A DNA stretch of 64,000 bases, taken from assembly GCA_013396655.1 (NCBI GenBank), contig WBMV01006626.1, positions 91,638-155,637 on the forward strand, read 5' to 3'. A model generated the notes under the pieces. The model did not search any database. It saw only the letters and a program-made list of their open reading frames with translations, and was not told where the DNA came from. Made by a program: the position numbers and the translations under genes. Shown here one piece after another: positions 1 to 11,946 of the stretch; the stretch's first letter is position 1, and each line of letters starts with the position of its first letter. This DNA comes from Campylorhamphus procurvoides (Eukaryota; Chordata; Aves; Passeriformes; Dendrocolaptidae).

Positions 1-115
1 TTGATCTAATAAAAGTTATCAGATCTTCTTACAGACTGCCTCACTGCCATCCTGGTTTGGTAGTATTTCAACCCTCCTCAATCCATATCTTGTTCAAGCC
101 TGTGGGAGTGTGAAT

Positions 116-780
116 CATCACACAGTGGTTTGGGTTGGAAGGGACCTTCAAAAATCCTCCAGTCCATTCCCCCTGCCATGGGCAGGGCCATCCTTTACAA
201 GACCAGGCTGCTCAAAACACCATCCAGCCTGGCCTTGAACATTTCCAGGGATGGGGCATCCAGGGTTGGGGCATCCACAACTCCTCTGGGCAACCTGTTC
301 CAGTGCCTCACCACCCTCATAAAAAATTTCCTCCTCAAGTCCAGTTTAAATCTACCTCCTTTCAGTTTAAAACAATTCCTGCTTGTCCTATCACTACAGG
401 CCTTGGTAAAAAGTCTTTATCTGTCTTTCTAATAAACTTCCTTTATATGCTGAAAGGCCACAATGAGGTCTCCCCAAAACTTGCTTTTCTCCATGTTGAA
501 CAACCCCAGCTTTCTGAGCCTGTATTCATGGGATAGGTGCTCCAGCCCTTTCTTTGATCAACTTCATGGCCCTCCTTTGGACCCTCTCTAGCAGGGCGAC
601 AACTTTCCTGTGCTGGGGACTCCACATAGAATCCCATAAGAGCAGAGGAAATGTGAGAATCCCCTCACTTGACCTGCTGGCCACACTTCTTTTGAGGCAC
701 TCCAGGACACAGTTGGCTTTCGGGGCTGCACATGCACACTGACAGATCATGTCCAATACACCATCATCCCTAAGTTCTTC
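116..780 (-). mobile_element. CR1 LINE 3' fragment
   Basis: Begins with the reverse complement of the CR1 3' end (TGGTTTGGGTTGGAAGGGAC) and runs through the typical GTTCCAGTGCCTCACCACCC and CTTGACCTGCTGGCCACAC blocks towards the reverse transcriptase end. About 665 bp, 5'-truncated as usual for CR1. Confidence 0.92.
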
Positions 781-3031
781 TCTGCAGGTTTGGACCCAGT
801 TTCATACATGCATATATTCAAGGTGCCTTGCTGCTTTTACCAGCCTTCACTTCTTATGTTGGAGACTGTAACAAATCCTTCAGCATCTATTCCGTACATG
901 ACCCCCTTTTCTGACCACTACCGTAAGCTGTATTTTAGCAGGAGCTATCAGTGCCCTACATTTCTTTTAAAAATGAGAGTGCCAAATACAAATTTTCTTG
1001 CCCAAACTTAGTGGCCAGCTCAAACATCTTTGGCAAAGACTCCTTTACCTTTTCCCACTGACTCCTGCATGACTGGCCTCTGCTGCCTCTCTACTGGGTT
1101 TCAGGGGCCACCTACCCACCCTGCAGAGAGAGGCACTGACACACATCCCTGCTGCCACCTCTGCAAGGGAGAGCTGAGGGATGTCATGTACGGAGCCACA
1201 TCTCATGGCTGGCTCCTTTAACCACTGCAGGCAGAGAGCCTCAGCTCCAGGGGCTGCCCAGCTGGCAGTCCTAGCCACGCCCTGCCCTGCTTCTGGAGCA
1301 AGTCATGCCCCAGAGATCCAAGGCAAAATAAACCTTTCCTTGGTATGAGTCTGGAGCACAGTATTACCTAACAAGTGGCAATAAAAACTTCACAGTACCT
1401 CAGATTGTGGTGTATTTTGTGCTCAGTCTTGAGTTTTTTGGGGGGTTTTTTACCTCATTTTCATCTTTTTAGTTTTTTTTTTCTTTTAAGACTTTGTAAT
1501 ATATTAGTTACTAGGTAAACCACTCTCCTGGTGAAGGGTGTGGTTCGGAGACGTTTAGGAGATAAGAACAAATTGTATTTATAGTGTTTCAAAATGTTTA
1601 TTGCATTTGTGAAACAGGGGATGCATAGTGTTTTGTTTTATGTGGGAAAAACTCTAAATGTAGATCACAAAGTAACAGTATGCTATTGTATGTGAAGGGC
1701 AATTCACCAAACTTTTATTTAGTCTGTGAGTTATTCCCACACTAATTCCAAACTTCGTGTGTTTTATAATGATTCTTCACATCAGTAACTACGAGAAGAA
1801 AACTTTGATCAAGGTTTATAACAACCTCTACAAGAGAAAAAGGAAAATCAAGAGGAGCCATAAGGACTTGTGGTTCAGGAGGTAAACTGCAGGATTAGGG
1901 ACTCGGACAGGGCCCCTGGGGCTGTGTGTCCCATAGCTGAGATTCCTCTGCAACCACCAAACCAGTCACACCAGTGAGGGACCATACAGGGCATGGACCC
2001 TGCCCACTGCCATCTGGCTCTGTCTCATCTTGCCTCTCCTCTGAATTCCTTCCCTCTCTGCTGCAATGCTGCCAGCACCACCTCTCTCTCAGCCGTAGTA
2101 CCATACACATGTGTGGCTGGGAGGCTCCTTGAACTGTGTTACCACACCAAAGCACCACTTGTTCCTTTTACCCCCACCAACCACTTTCCTCTGTTTCTAA
2201 AACCTTCCAGCAAAAGGGATTTGATAACCAGTCCCGTAACCTCTTCCATGGCTTCTCTGTCCCAATCCAAACTGCTAGCAGTTTCTTCCTCATGTCTGAT
2301 TTTCTTTCATGCAGATCAACCACTTCTTCAAGTCTTTGAAGAAGGATAGCATCCAGTTACTAAGTTTGACAAGCTTTATAAAGGACTATTACTACACATC
2401 TCTCTAAAATACAATTACTACCAACCTTTCTTCCTGCTGGAGTAGCGAGAAGGTTTTCACTGGCTTGCCTTTAAGTCTGAATCAAAAGGTTTCCAAAATG
2501 AAACCTATTCCCGTGATCACAGTTCCACTCTGTAGCTGCCTGCCATAGAAGGGCTGTGCCTTCTAGCAGCTTCCATGCCTGTAACCCTTTGCAACCAGGA
2601 CTGTCCCACAATTTGGGAAGATACCCAGTCCCTGTTTATGCAGCGTTCATCACATGCAGCATGTGTCTGAAAGCAACACATTACAGTCTCAAGGAGGACA
2701 GGTTATTAATTTTTAAAAAGAAGGAAACTAAGATTTTGTGATTTTTCTAAGGTTAAACTCAGAAAAGCTTTCCAGATGTATAAGCTGACTGGGTCATTTT
2801 GACCTTTTCATGTTCTTGTAGCAACTTCTGTGCTGGCAGCAGCTCCCTCCACTTCAGGTACATTCAGCACAGTGGGTCAATATAGCACCACATTTATATT
2901 GGCTTGGAATACAAAGATACCAATCCCAGCTCTGACCTTCACAGCCACTACTTTTTGCAGTGTCTTTTTGCAGTGTCACTGCTTTAAGCCTCTTTTAACC
3001 AGCTCTAAAGTCTTGTGCACAACAGGGCAGT
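781..3031. other. Intergenic, no gene seen
   Basis: Only short frames with no family resemblance. T-rich stretch at 1430-1485. No splice-flanked coding block was recognised. Confidence 0.6.
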
Positions 3032-3560
3032 GATAGGAATCACATAATTGTTTGAGTTGGAAGGGACCCTAAAGATCACCTAGTTCCAACCCCCCACCCA
3101 GGGCAGGGACACCTTCCACTAGACCAGATTACTCAGAGCCCCGTCCAGGCTGATCTTGGACACCTCCAGGGCTGGGGACCCCACAACCTCTTTGGGCAGT
3201 GATTCACCACCTTTATAGTAAAGAATTTCTTCCTAATTTCTAATCTAAACCTACCATCATTCAGTTTAAGGCCATTCCCCCTTGTCCTATTGCTACACGC
3301 CCTTGTGAAAAGTCCCTCTCCAATCTTCTTGTAGGCCCCCTTCAGGTGCTGGAAGGTGCTCCAACATCATCTCAAAGCCTCCTCTTCTCCAACATCCCCA
3401 ATTCTCACAGCCTGTCTTTGTAGGAGAGGCCTGTGATCAACTTAGCAGCCTCCTCTGGACTTGTTCCAACAGGTCCATGTCGTCCCCAGACCTGGACGCA
3501 GCACTCTGGATGTGGTCTCACAAGAGCAGAGTAGTGGGAGAATCAGAGGTGAAAGAGCAC
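3032..3560 (-). mobile_element. CR1 LINE 3' fragment
   Basis: Starts AATCACATAATTGTTTGAGT and continues with GGAAGGGACCCTAAAGATCA, CTTGTCCTATTGCTACACGC and the GGACTTGTTCCAACAGGTCC block. Distinct from the first copy, so another CR1 subfamily. Confidence 0.92.
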
Positions 3561-5085
3561 TGGACGCATTATCCTCTAGTTTGAGAAAATATACTGACCA
3601 CTGAGGTTATTCAGGGTAGCTTCATGAAGAAACACCAATTGATCTGTGAGGATCCAGCCATAGGCAACCCTGCAACCTTATTTTCTGTACAGAAGATGCT
3701 TTTCTGCAAGGTACAGCTGCAGCAAAGCATGACGAAGGCGGCAGAGATGCAAGAAGATAAGGATGTGGATGATTACACAGGCAAAATGGTTTGTTCTGGC
3801 TTATTGGTGCTTCTGATGGCTGTAGCTACTGCCAAAGCTAACACAAATATCTATACATGGCATAGATGATCTACATTACTTTACCAAGGTCTTAGCTCTG
3901 AAAGCATCAGCCTCAGTATTTAGGGCTAATTCGTTAGGAATTAGGAATCTTCTTCTGTGCTTGCTCCAAAGCAAGTATATTTCTATATAAGGGCTTCTCT
4001 GAGGCCATCAGAGAACTACAGCAGTGTTCCTCAGAACCATATATTAGCCGGACTGTATTTTAGAGAAACAAAGCTTTTATGTTTTGGCTTTTTTTTGACT
4101 CATGCAGCATTTAAAGGTGAAATCTAGACATACAAGAGTAAGGAACTATCTCAATAATACAGCAGCAGCTGAACACCTCCATTTTGTAGTGTATTTGTCC
4201 TGAGAATATAAACTTGAAAAAGGGAAATATTTCTGTATCACTTACACCAATGAGGAGATGAGAAAGGCAGAACAGGGATTTGACCCACATCTTTCCAGCA
4301 CTGGCAACATATCCTGTGTTTCTTCTGGCCTTAATCTCCGCATGGTCACTGCCTTTGCATGTGAAAAGAATTGCGGATCAGACTGAGCACAGACAGGTAT
4401 TTCCCTCTTCAAGCCCTTGTACAAAGCTCCTGCCCTTTGGGAGACCGGCAAGACTATGGACTATTTTCTAAACTATGGTACTAGTTTCTCTATATTTTTA
4501 TATGAAAAAGCGTGTCACAGTGCTGGAGGTAGAAAGAACTGCAGCTAAGGAACCTTTAGGGGATACATCCCGAGTCATTGCAGAGAGCCTTTCTTTCCTT
4601 GTTGGCCTTTGGGCTGTTTACTAATCTGTGTGTCTGGTATTCCTGGCACTTTTGCTCTGCTTCTCCTCAAGGTAGTAATTTGAGGCTTTTTAATAATTAT
4701 GGTCGAGAAGTTAGTGTTTTACTTCATTGCAGACAATATGTAGAAGTGGCCACCACGGTGGATCTCAGCAGGAATATGGCTTGTCTGTGCCAGGAACAGG
4801 CTTTACATGTCTGGTGTGAGGACTTAGTGGAGGCGGAGGAGGATGGGAAGGTGGTACAGTTTATTTAAGAAGGGAAAACAAAGAAAGTCTGCCGGTCTCA
4901 GAATAAAAATAGATGCAATCAGCAATCAAAGCAGAGCATGAATAGAATATTAAAATTGCACACCTGAAGCAGTTTGGGCCTGACTTGTGCAATCTATGCA
5001 GGATGGTCCTGATTCAGTACAGTGCCTCTGAGCTGCTGTAGTTCCCAGGCATTAAAGTGTTTTTTCACAAGGTGACCTTCACCAA
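3561..5085. other. Intergenic, no gene seen
   Basis: Contains 80-96 codon frames on the plus strand (3624-3869, 4578-4868) without recognisable domains or splice context. Treated as non-coding. Confidence 0.5.
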
Positions 5086-5640
5086 TATTGCTCACCTCCT
5101 GGAGCAAGGAGGATTCACCTTCAATGCAGGAGAAACAGGTCAGGGAACACTTAAAGAAAGCCAACATATGTAAGTTCATGGGCCCTGATGGGATGCACCC
5201 CCTGAGCCCTGAGGAAGCTGACAGGTGTTATTGTGAGGCCACTCTCAATAATCCTTGAAAGGTCTGAAGAAAGCAATGCCATTTCTGTCTTCAAGGAGAA
5301 CAGAAAGGAAGATCTGGGTAACTATAGACTGACCAGCCCCACCTCAAAATTTGCAAAGGTGATGGAGAAAATCCTCTTGAAAACTCTTTGCAAACACATG
5401 GAAGACTAAAAAGTGATTGAGAACTGTCAGTATGGATTTATGAAGGGGAAATTATGCTTAACTAACCTCAGAGCCTTCTACAATGAGATGAGTGTGTTGG
5501 TGGATGAGGGGGAGCAGTGGATGTTTTTTATCTTGATTTTAACTGCATTCAGCACAGTCTTCCAAAACATTCTCACAGACAAGCTAATCGAGTATGGGCT
5601 TGTTAAGTGGACAGTGAGGTGGACTGAAATCTCAGCTATT
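5086..5640 (+). mobile_element. CR1 LINE reverse-transcriptase fragment
   Basis: CR1 ORF2 signature in plus orientation: GGCCCTGATGGGATGCACCC, then a frame reading QYGFMKGKLCLTNLRAFYNE with an LDFKAFSTVF-like stretch (degenerate), then DKLIEYGLVKWTVRW. Stops and indels break it. Homology fades after about 5640. Confidence 0.85.
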
Positions 5641-7344
5641 CTGTGATTCTGGGAACACTGAAGATCAGCCACAGCTGTTCTCATACCAGACAGTTGCAGT
5701 CTCCAGATGTTGCGGCTTGAATTATCTGTGTACAGTGTGGGACATCTGGAAAGTCATCCAAAGGTCTGGCATACAAGGAATACCTTGGGCAGCGGGACAC
5801 AGCCTGTGTGGCCCTGCAGACAGCAACATCAGCAATCTGAATGCTACGAGCATCCTTTGCTCTCTGTTGGATTATTTGATTTCTGTGAGCAACGTGAGAT
5901 GATCTCCTGTACGGCACAGATAGTCTCTTAGAGGACAGGCAAACCTTAGCCTTAGGGCAAACCAGGAAAGTCTGTGGCCAGCTTTTTACTCTGAGCTCAT
6001 TCCTTCTGTTTCCAGTTAGTAACCAAGGAAGCAAAACTGCCTTGGAGGGCATGCCTCAGACAAGTGTTTTTCATTTCTCAGAATCAGTTGTGTCAAGATT
6101 CAAACTTCACATCATTTAGCAATTGTATCATTAGTGACATGGTTTAAGTGTTCTGTTACCACGAGTTGCCCAATCTGTTCGTTCTTCTGAAGACAGTCAT
6201 AAATAATACAAACCACAGCACAAGAGCGTCCTCTTTGCTTAGTGTTTTCTGTGACTGGTAAAAACTGTTTGGCAAAGGCCAAAGTCATACGGCGACAAGG
6301 AATCCAGCTCATTTTGCTTCTAGGCGAGATAGCAAATGCCTGTGTCAGGATCAGGTCCCTCACCCCTTCATCTTCAGCAGAATGTCCCTGCCAGAACATG
6401 GCAGGGACCAGCTGGTGCGACCTTCCCCTGCTCCAAACACCAGGTGGAGAGTGGAAGGGCAATAACATGCTGCTGGCCTCATGCCTGGTACCTGTGGGTG
6501 GCAAGGTGAGCTGGTGGCATCCCAGCCTTACACTGGACTCTGGCAACCTACAGCAATGAGCAATGTCTACCACAGGAACAGCTGTGACCAATCTGATGTC
6601 TGTGGATACTACAAACATGTGGTGCCATGAAAAGCTGCTTGCCAAACATTCAGATTTCCTCTGCTCAAATGATAGCCCAGTCAGGAGTGGCTGTGGGCAG
6701 AGTAGGACCCATAGAGGCCAGGCCCTCCAAGCTGAGAGCAGAAGCAGCAGTACATTTCAGGGTAGAAAAGGGGCGATCTGTGGTCATTGCCTCTAGACTT
6801 CCCTGATTCCCTACAGAAAGGAATGGGATTCCAGTCTCAGAGGCGAAAGACAGTAGGACAAGGCTATGCACATGGTGTTACTGGAGACCCACTGATTCCT
6901 GCACTCAGAAGAAAGCTGGTGGGCAGGAGGAGAGCAGGAGAAAAAAGAATTAATGTCTGGCCTTGGCATGAGTGAATACAGCATGAACAAACAGACCAAA
7001 GAGTTCTCTGCCACTCTCTCGTGAGTTCTTTGGGTTCTAATAGTCGAACAGCATAAAAAACTTTTAAAGTCCTATAAAGATTGCTTGTGATGATATAAAA
7101 ACTGAAAATAGACTACATATGGCAAGCTTCCTCTCCATGGAGATACTACAAGCGTCTCTCTTCATCCTTGATCTACTTTCATCAAACCCACTGGAACCTG
7201 GTACAACCAAATCTTTGGTGTATCTGTCAAATTGATTTGGAAACTGGTCAGGAAGTTCAAAAGTTATTGATGGAAACTGTCAGGCTTGACAAGATGACTG
7301 GTTAATATATCATTTTGTTAGGGAACAGGCCAGAAGGTTCCATA
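5641..7344. other. Unassigned sequence between two CR1 pieces
   Basis: About 1.7 kb with no CR1 similarity, lying between an RT fragment and a 3' fragment of CR1 in the same orientation. A 177-codon minus frame (6112-6645) has no recognisable domain. It may be an insertion into one CR1 copy or simply the gap between two copies. Confidence 0.5.
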
Positions 7345-8123
7345 GAGGGATCTGGACTGGCTGAATTGATGAACTGAGACCAGTTGTATGAGGTTCAACA
7401 AGACCATGTGCTGGGCCCTGCAGTTGGGTCACGACAACCCCAGGAAGCGCTACAGGCTGGGGCAGTGACTGGAAAGCTGCCTGGTGGGAAAGGACCCAGG
7501 GGTGCTGGTTGACAGTGACTGAGCATGAGCCAGGAGTGTGCCCAGGTGGCCAAGAAGGCCAGTGGCATCCTGGCCTGTATCAGAAACAGTGTGGCCAGCG
7601 CAACCAGGGCAGTGATCATCCCTCTGTACATGCCACTGGTGAAGTGGCACCTCAAGCGCTGTGTTCAGTTCTGGGCCCCTCAGTACAAGAAAGATGTTGA
7701 GGTGCTGGAGCAGTCCAGAGAAGGGCAACAAAGAGGCTGAGAGAGCTGGGGTTGTTTGGCCTGGAAAAACAGGAGGCTCAGGGGAGACTTTATTGCTCTA
7801 TACAACTACCCAAAAGGAAGCTGTAGTGAGGTGGTGGTCTCTTCTCTCCAGTAACAAGTGACAGGATGAGAGCAAATGCCCTCAAGCTCTGCCAGGGTAG
7901 GTTTAGACAGGGTATTAGGAAAAATGTCTTCATCGAAAGGGTTATCAAGCACTGGAACAGGCTGCCCCAGGGAAGTGCTTGAGTCACTAACCCTGGAGGT
8001 TATTTAAAAGATATGTACATGTGTCACTTAGGGACATGGTTTAGTGGCAGACTTGGCAGTGTTGAGTTAATGGTTGGACTTGAAGATCTTAAAGGTCTTT
8101 TCCAACCTAAATAATTCTATAAA
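7345..8123 (+). mobile_element. CR1 LINE 3' end
   Basis: From AGGGATCTGGACTGGCTGAA through the ORF2 C-terminus ([15 protein letters not shown] in one frame) and the 3' UTR to TTTTCCAACCTAAATAATTC followed by the terminal TAT tail. Closely matches the inverted copy at 24.5-25.3 kb. Confidence 0.93.
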
Positions 8124-11100
8124 AATCAACTGCAGCCATAATAGGGCTCGGAATCCTAAGTCAGGCAGGCTTTGACGCTGGTTCGCTGCAGGGTAAGGGC
8201 AGCCCAGGCACATTTGCTCCCGCAGGTAGTTGCTACTATCTAGGTAAACTATGAAACATGGTCTTTTTTTGGTCAAAATACTCTGTCTCCATGATTACTA
8301 TAACTTTAGCAGTTGTCGTCCCAGCCTGCCAGCCTAGTCCTTTTGACAAATGCAGATTTATGGCAGGGGAGTAAGAGTCCTGTTTTGTTGGGGTTTTTTA
8401 ACTAATGCCTGTTCCAAAGCATCAAGCCTCCTCCCAGGCCTGAGCTTCAGAACAAAATGAGAGAAAGCTTAAGCTCACACACGCTTTTGTGCAGGCCAAC
8501 ATCCTTTCTGTGTGAAATGTGTGTGGCTTGGGCACAGCCACAGTTAGCATTGCCTGGCCAGGTTCTGCATCATTAATCTCATGATGAAGACATAGGGCCA
8601 GTGCCAAGGAGATGGGTTGGCCAGTATCCTCCCAAGAACAACCCAGACCCTTGCATAAGAGTGAGCCCCCACTACCTGGGCTGTCCTCACGACTGCGTGG
8701 CTGCTCCTCCTCCAGGGCAGGTAGCATAGAAATATGTAGTTTGCACCACTGTGCTTCAGTCCACCTTACATTTAGCTGTTTGCATGCTGCCCAAACCAGC
8801 AGGCATCCTCTGCACATTTCTGAAACATAAGGGCTCCTGAAAAACTTGAAGATTCATACTTTTGTCCACATTTTCAACTTTTCATCACTTTAATGCCTCT
8901 GAATTTTGGTAGTCCTGAAGAGTACTACAGCAGGCCAAAGAGCATTAGACTGAAGGAGATCACAGCAGCTGTTCTCTTAGGTCTCTTGGAAAACCCTAAC
9001 TTAGGCTTGACTGTAAACCTGGGGTAACAGTAATCTTTTCTCTGTTCAGATGCCCTAAAGTTTAGGTTACAATTGTTCTATAGCAAACCATCTTCAGGCC
9101 TGATGAGAAACTGAATTACAATTTCAGGATAAAATGTTCAGGAATGCTGCTGCGCTGAAGCTCAGTGATGACCAGATGATCCACAGTGCACCCCACTGTG
9201 ACTTGGTTTAATTCCTGTGAACAGTAATGACACATTGACAATACACTGTATGATTCTGGTCTCGTAAAAGACTCTAGTTTGAGTCCTTTAAGAAGAAAAA
9301 CTTGATTCACCATGTTGCATATACCCAGAAAAGTATACAGTATATGATCAGATTAGTTTTTGTGGTAGTTTTTCAGGTTCTACAGACTTTGGTGGGTTTT
9401 TATGTGAAATGTTTAAAAAGGCACACTTTCTTAAAGAGGGAGCAGGTTCCAAACAAAATTGCCGGCAACTGTGTTGTCAGCTTCTATGAAAGTTAGCCCC
9501 CCACAATCTGCCCACTTTATTCCCATGGGGAAATGCAGCTGACTTTAATATCTGTAAGTTTATTTTTCTCAGACTTTACTTTCCAGATCACCCTCTGTCT
9601 AGACACTGCCAATTACTAATACGTGTACTCAAGGTGAGCTTAAGGGTACTCAGTATTTTCTTCTCCATGTGATTAAATTTCCAGTCAGAACTGAACCAAC
9701 CCACTATATTCACGTTTGTCATTTAAGGCAGGCGTCAGATCATACAAAGCAAAGACCTGATCATTGATTCAAAGTACGGAAGTTGTGGTAAGTACCCTGA
9801 ATTTCAAAGGTCTTCTTTAAATTTGAATAATAGGAACAATCTTTTCCTTAGGTATTCCCCCACACCCCAAAAAAATCAATGAGGTATGGGAAGGCCATTG
9901 GGATAGATGAGCTAGGGAAAAAACTCTAAAGCCCCTGATACCTATACACTTATTGAAAACTGATTGTAACTGATTATTACTTTCATACACATTTAACAAA
10001 TTTCCTTTAAAAGAGATTTGTCTTTTCCTCTACACTAGGCCACTGAATCCCATTCCCCACCAGCCTTGAGGTGTCTACTTCCCTTGTTGTCTTAAAAGTA
10101 AAAACCACCTGTTTGTCTGAATACAGTTCAAGTTAGAAGGGAAGGAAACTGGGCTCTAGGGAAAAGAGGAAAAAAAGGACCAATATTTTGTCTTTTTTTT
10201 TCAGATATACATCTTAGAGCTAATAAAACTTAATGTCCCTATAAACGTATCTTAACTGGCCAAACCAGGTTAACAGACACTGAAGTATAAATCCTAGACC
10301 TAAAACCAATTTCTTAACAGCATAGATAGAAAGGAGTTGCCTGAATGCTGCTTGAGTGAGAAACCCCTACAGTATCTCTCTAAATATATGAAAAGGGATT
10401 GCTACCCAAAGACAGCAGTTGATGCAACATAAAACTGTGGGGAAGATTGGCATTGAAGGCAAACACGCCTTTAGCTCATGGGTTCACCTCTGTGCTCTAG
10501 CTGAGGCACCCCATTCCCACCCATGTTTACCAGTTTTACAGTGTTTCTGGGAAAGATATTAAAGCTGTTCTACAAGAGAAATTACTTGCAGGTACTACAG
10601 GACAGGATGCCCAAAAGTCCCCCAAAGCAGGTCTGCTTGCCTACCAACCTTGCCCCAGCAAACTTGGACTCTGAACAGAAATGTTCAGAGCAGGGCAGGG
10701 ACTGAAATGATGACCTTTACTTTGGGGAACATTAACTCTCCAAACGGCACTTCTATTCAGTGCATCATCTTCCATAAGGATGCTCCACCTTCACATATTG
10801 GCTCTCTCAGATCCCATCTGAAGGCTGTGATTCCGTGATTCAGATACTTAAAATCCCTTTGAAGAACTGGCCTTTCTGTTTATTCCCATTCAGTTGTGTT
10901 ATTGCAGATGTCTTACTAGCACAGAAACCTAAGGAGATGAATGCCAGGCAGTCTAAATGTAATGTGTAACAATTACTTGCTCCGTTTCCTCTGTTTTTCC
11001 TGGAACGTTCGCAAATTTTAAATAAGTTGTATGGAAGAATAAATACACTTCATTTATGAAGTACAAAGGAAAATTTCAAACTGTGGCGTGCCACCTCATG

Positions 11101-11639
11101 GCCAAACTGCGGCAGTGCCACCAGCACCAGTAAACGCATGAGGAAACTGCATCCCGAAGCTCTTATTTAGTACTAAACTGCAACAACCTGCAGGGGCAGC
11201 ACTACCTCCGGGAGAAAAAAAATAAAATGGAAAAAAAAAAAAGTAACTTCCTTTGCAGAAAAAAAAAGTTTGCAGACTAAACCAGGAAGAACTTCTGTTT
11301 TAGCAACTTCGGCAATCTCTTACTCTTATAGACATAGAATTAATTAAAATACATTTACTTAGTGTGTAAATTGAATATGGAAATGTGTCAGGATCACAGT
11401 GTTTGCACACATTTTCTCAAGGCAAAATTCATTCCTTCAGAAATAAAATGTGGGGAAAAAATGTCTACTCATGCTGGACTTCCACATTAAAGAATAATTA
11501 GGCAGCATTTAATAGTCTTACTTTTCTTAGCTCTGGATCATATCCACCTATTTCTCGCAGAGTATTCCAAGGCTAAATTAATGAATGTGCTACAGATATC
11601 TTCAAACAATGTCAAAAAAACTTGCCAAGAAAGGCTGTC
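8124..11639. other. Intergenic, no gene seen
   Basis: AT-rich DNA with A-runs at 11,213-11,268. No coding or RNA gene recognised. Confidence 0.6.
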
Positions 11640-11699
11640 AATCCCAAAAGATGCAGGAATGTTGTCTTCAGAAGCACTCATGTTCCAAGTTTTTTTGTC

Positions 11700-11946
11700 T
11701 GTTCACACTCTGAACATGTGTTTCATAAAATCACACTGTACTTAACCCCGAAGGTGGTGGGGCACTGGAAGAGGCTCCCCAGGGAAGTGGTCACAGCACC
11801 AAGCCAGACAGAGTTCAAGAGGTGTTTGGACAGTGCTCTCAGGCACATGGTGTGACTCTTGGGGCAGTCCTGTGCAGGGCCAGCAGTTGGACTTGATGTT
11901 CCTTATGGGTCCCTTCCAACTTGGGATATTCTACAATTCTACATAA
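11700..11946 (+). mobile_element. CR1 LINE 3' fragment (short)
   Basis: GTGGTGGGGCACTGGAAGAG, CTCCCCAGGGAAGTGGTCAC, then GGACTTGATG..CCTTATGGG TCCCTTCCAACTTGGGATAT and ATTCTACAATTCTACA. A truncated CR1 3' end in sense orientation. Confidence 0.9.

Noticed and set aside
6112..6645. 177-codon minus-strand frame
   Set aside because: No recognisable domain, no promoter or splice context, in a repeat-rich intergenic region. Kept only as part of the unassigned 1.7-kb stretch.
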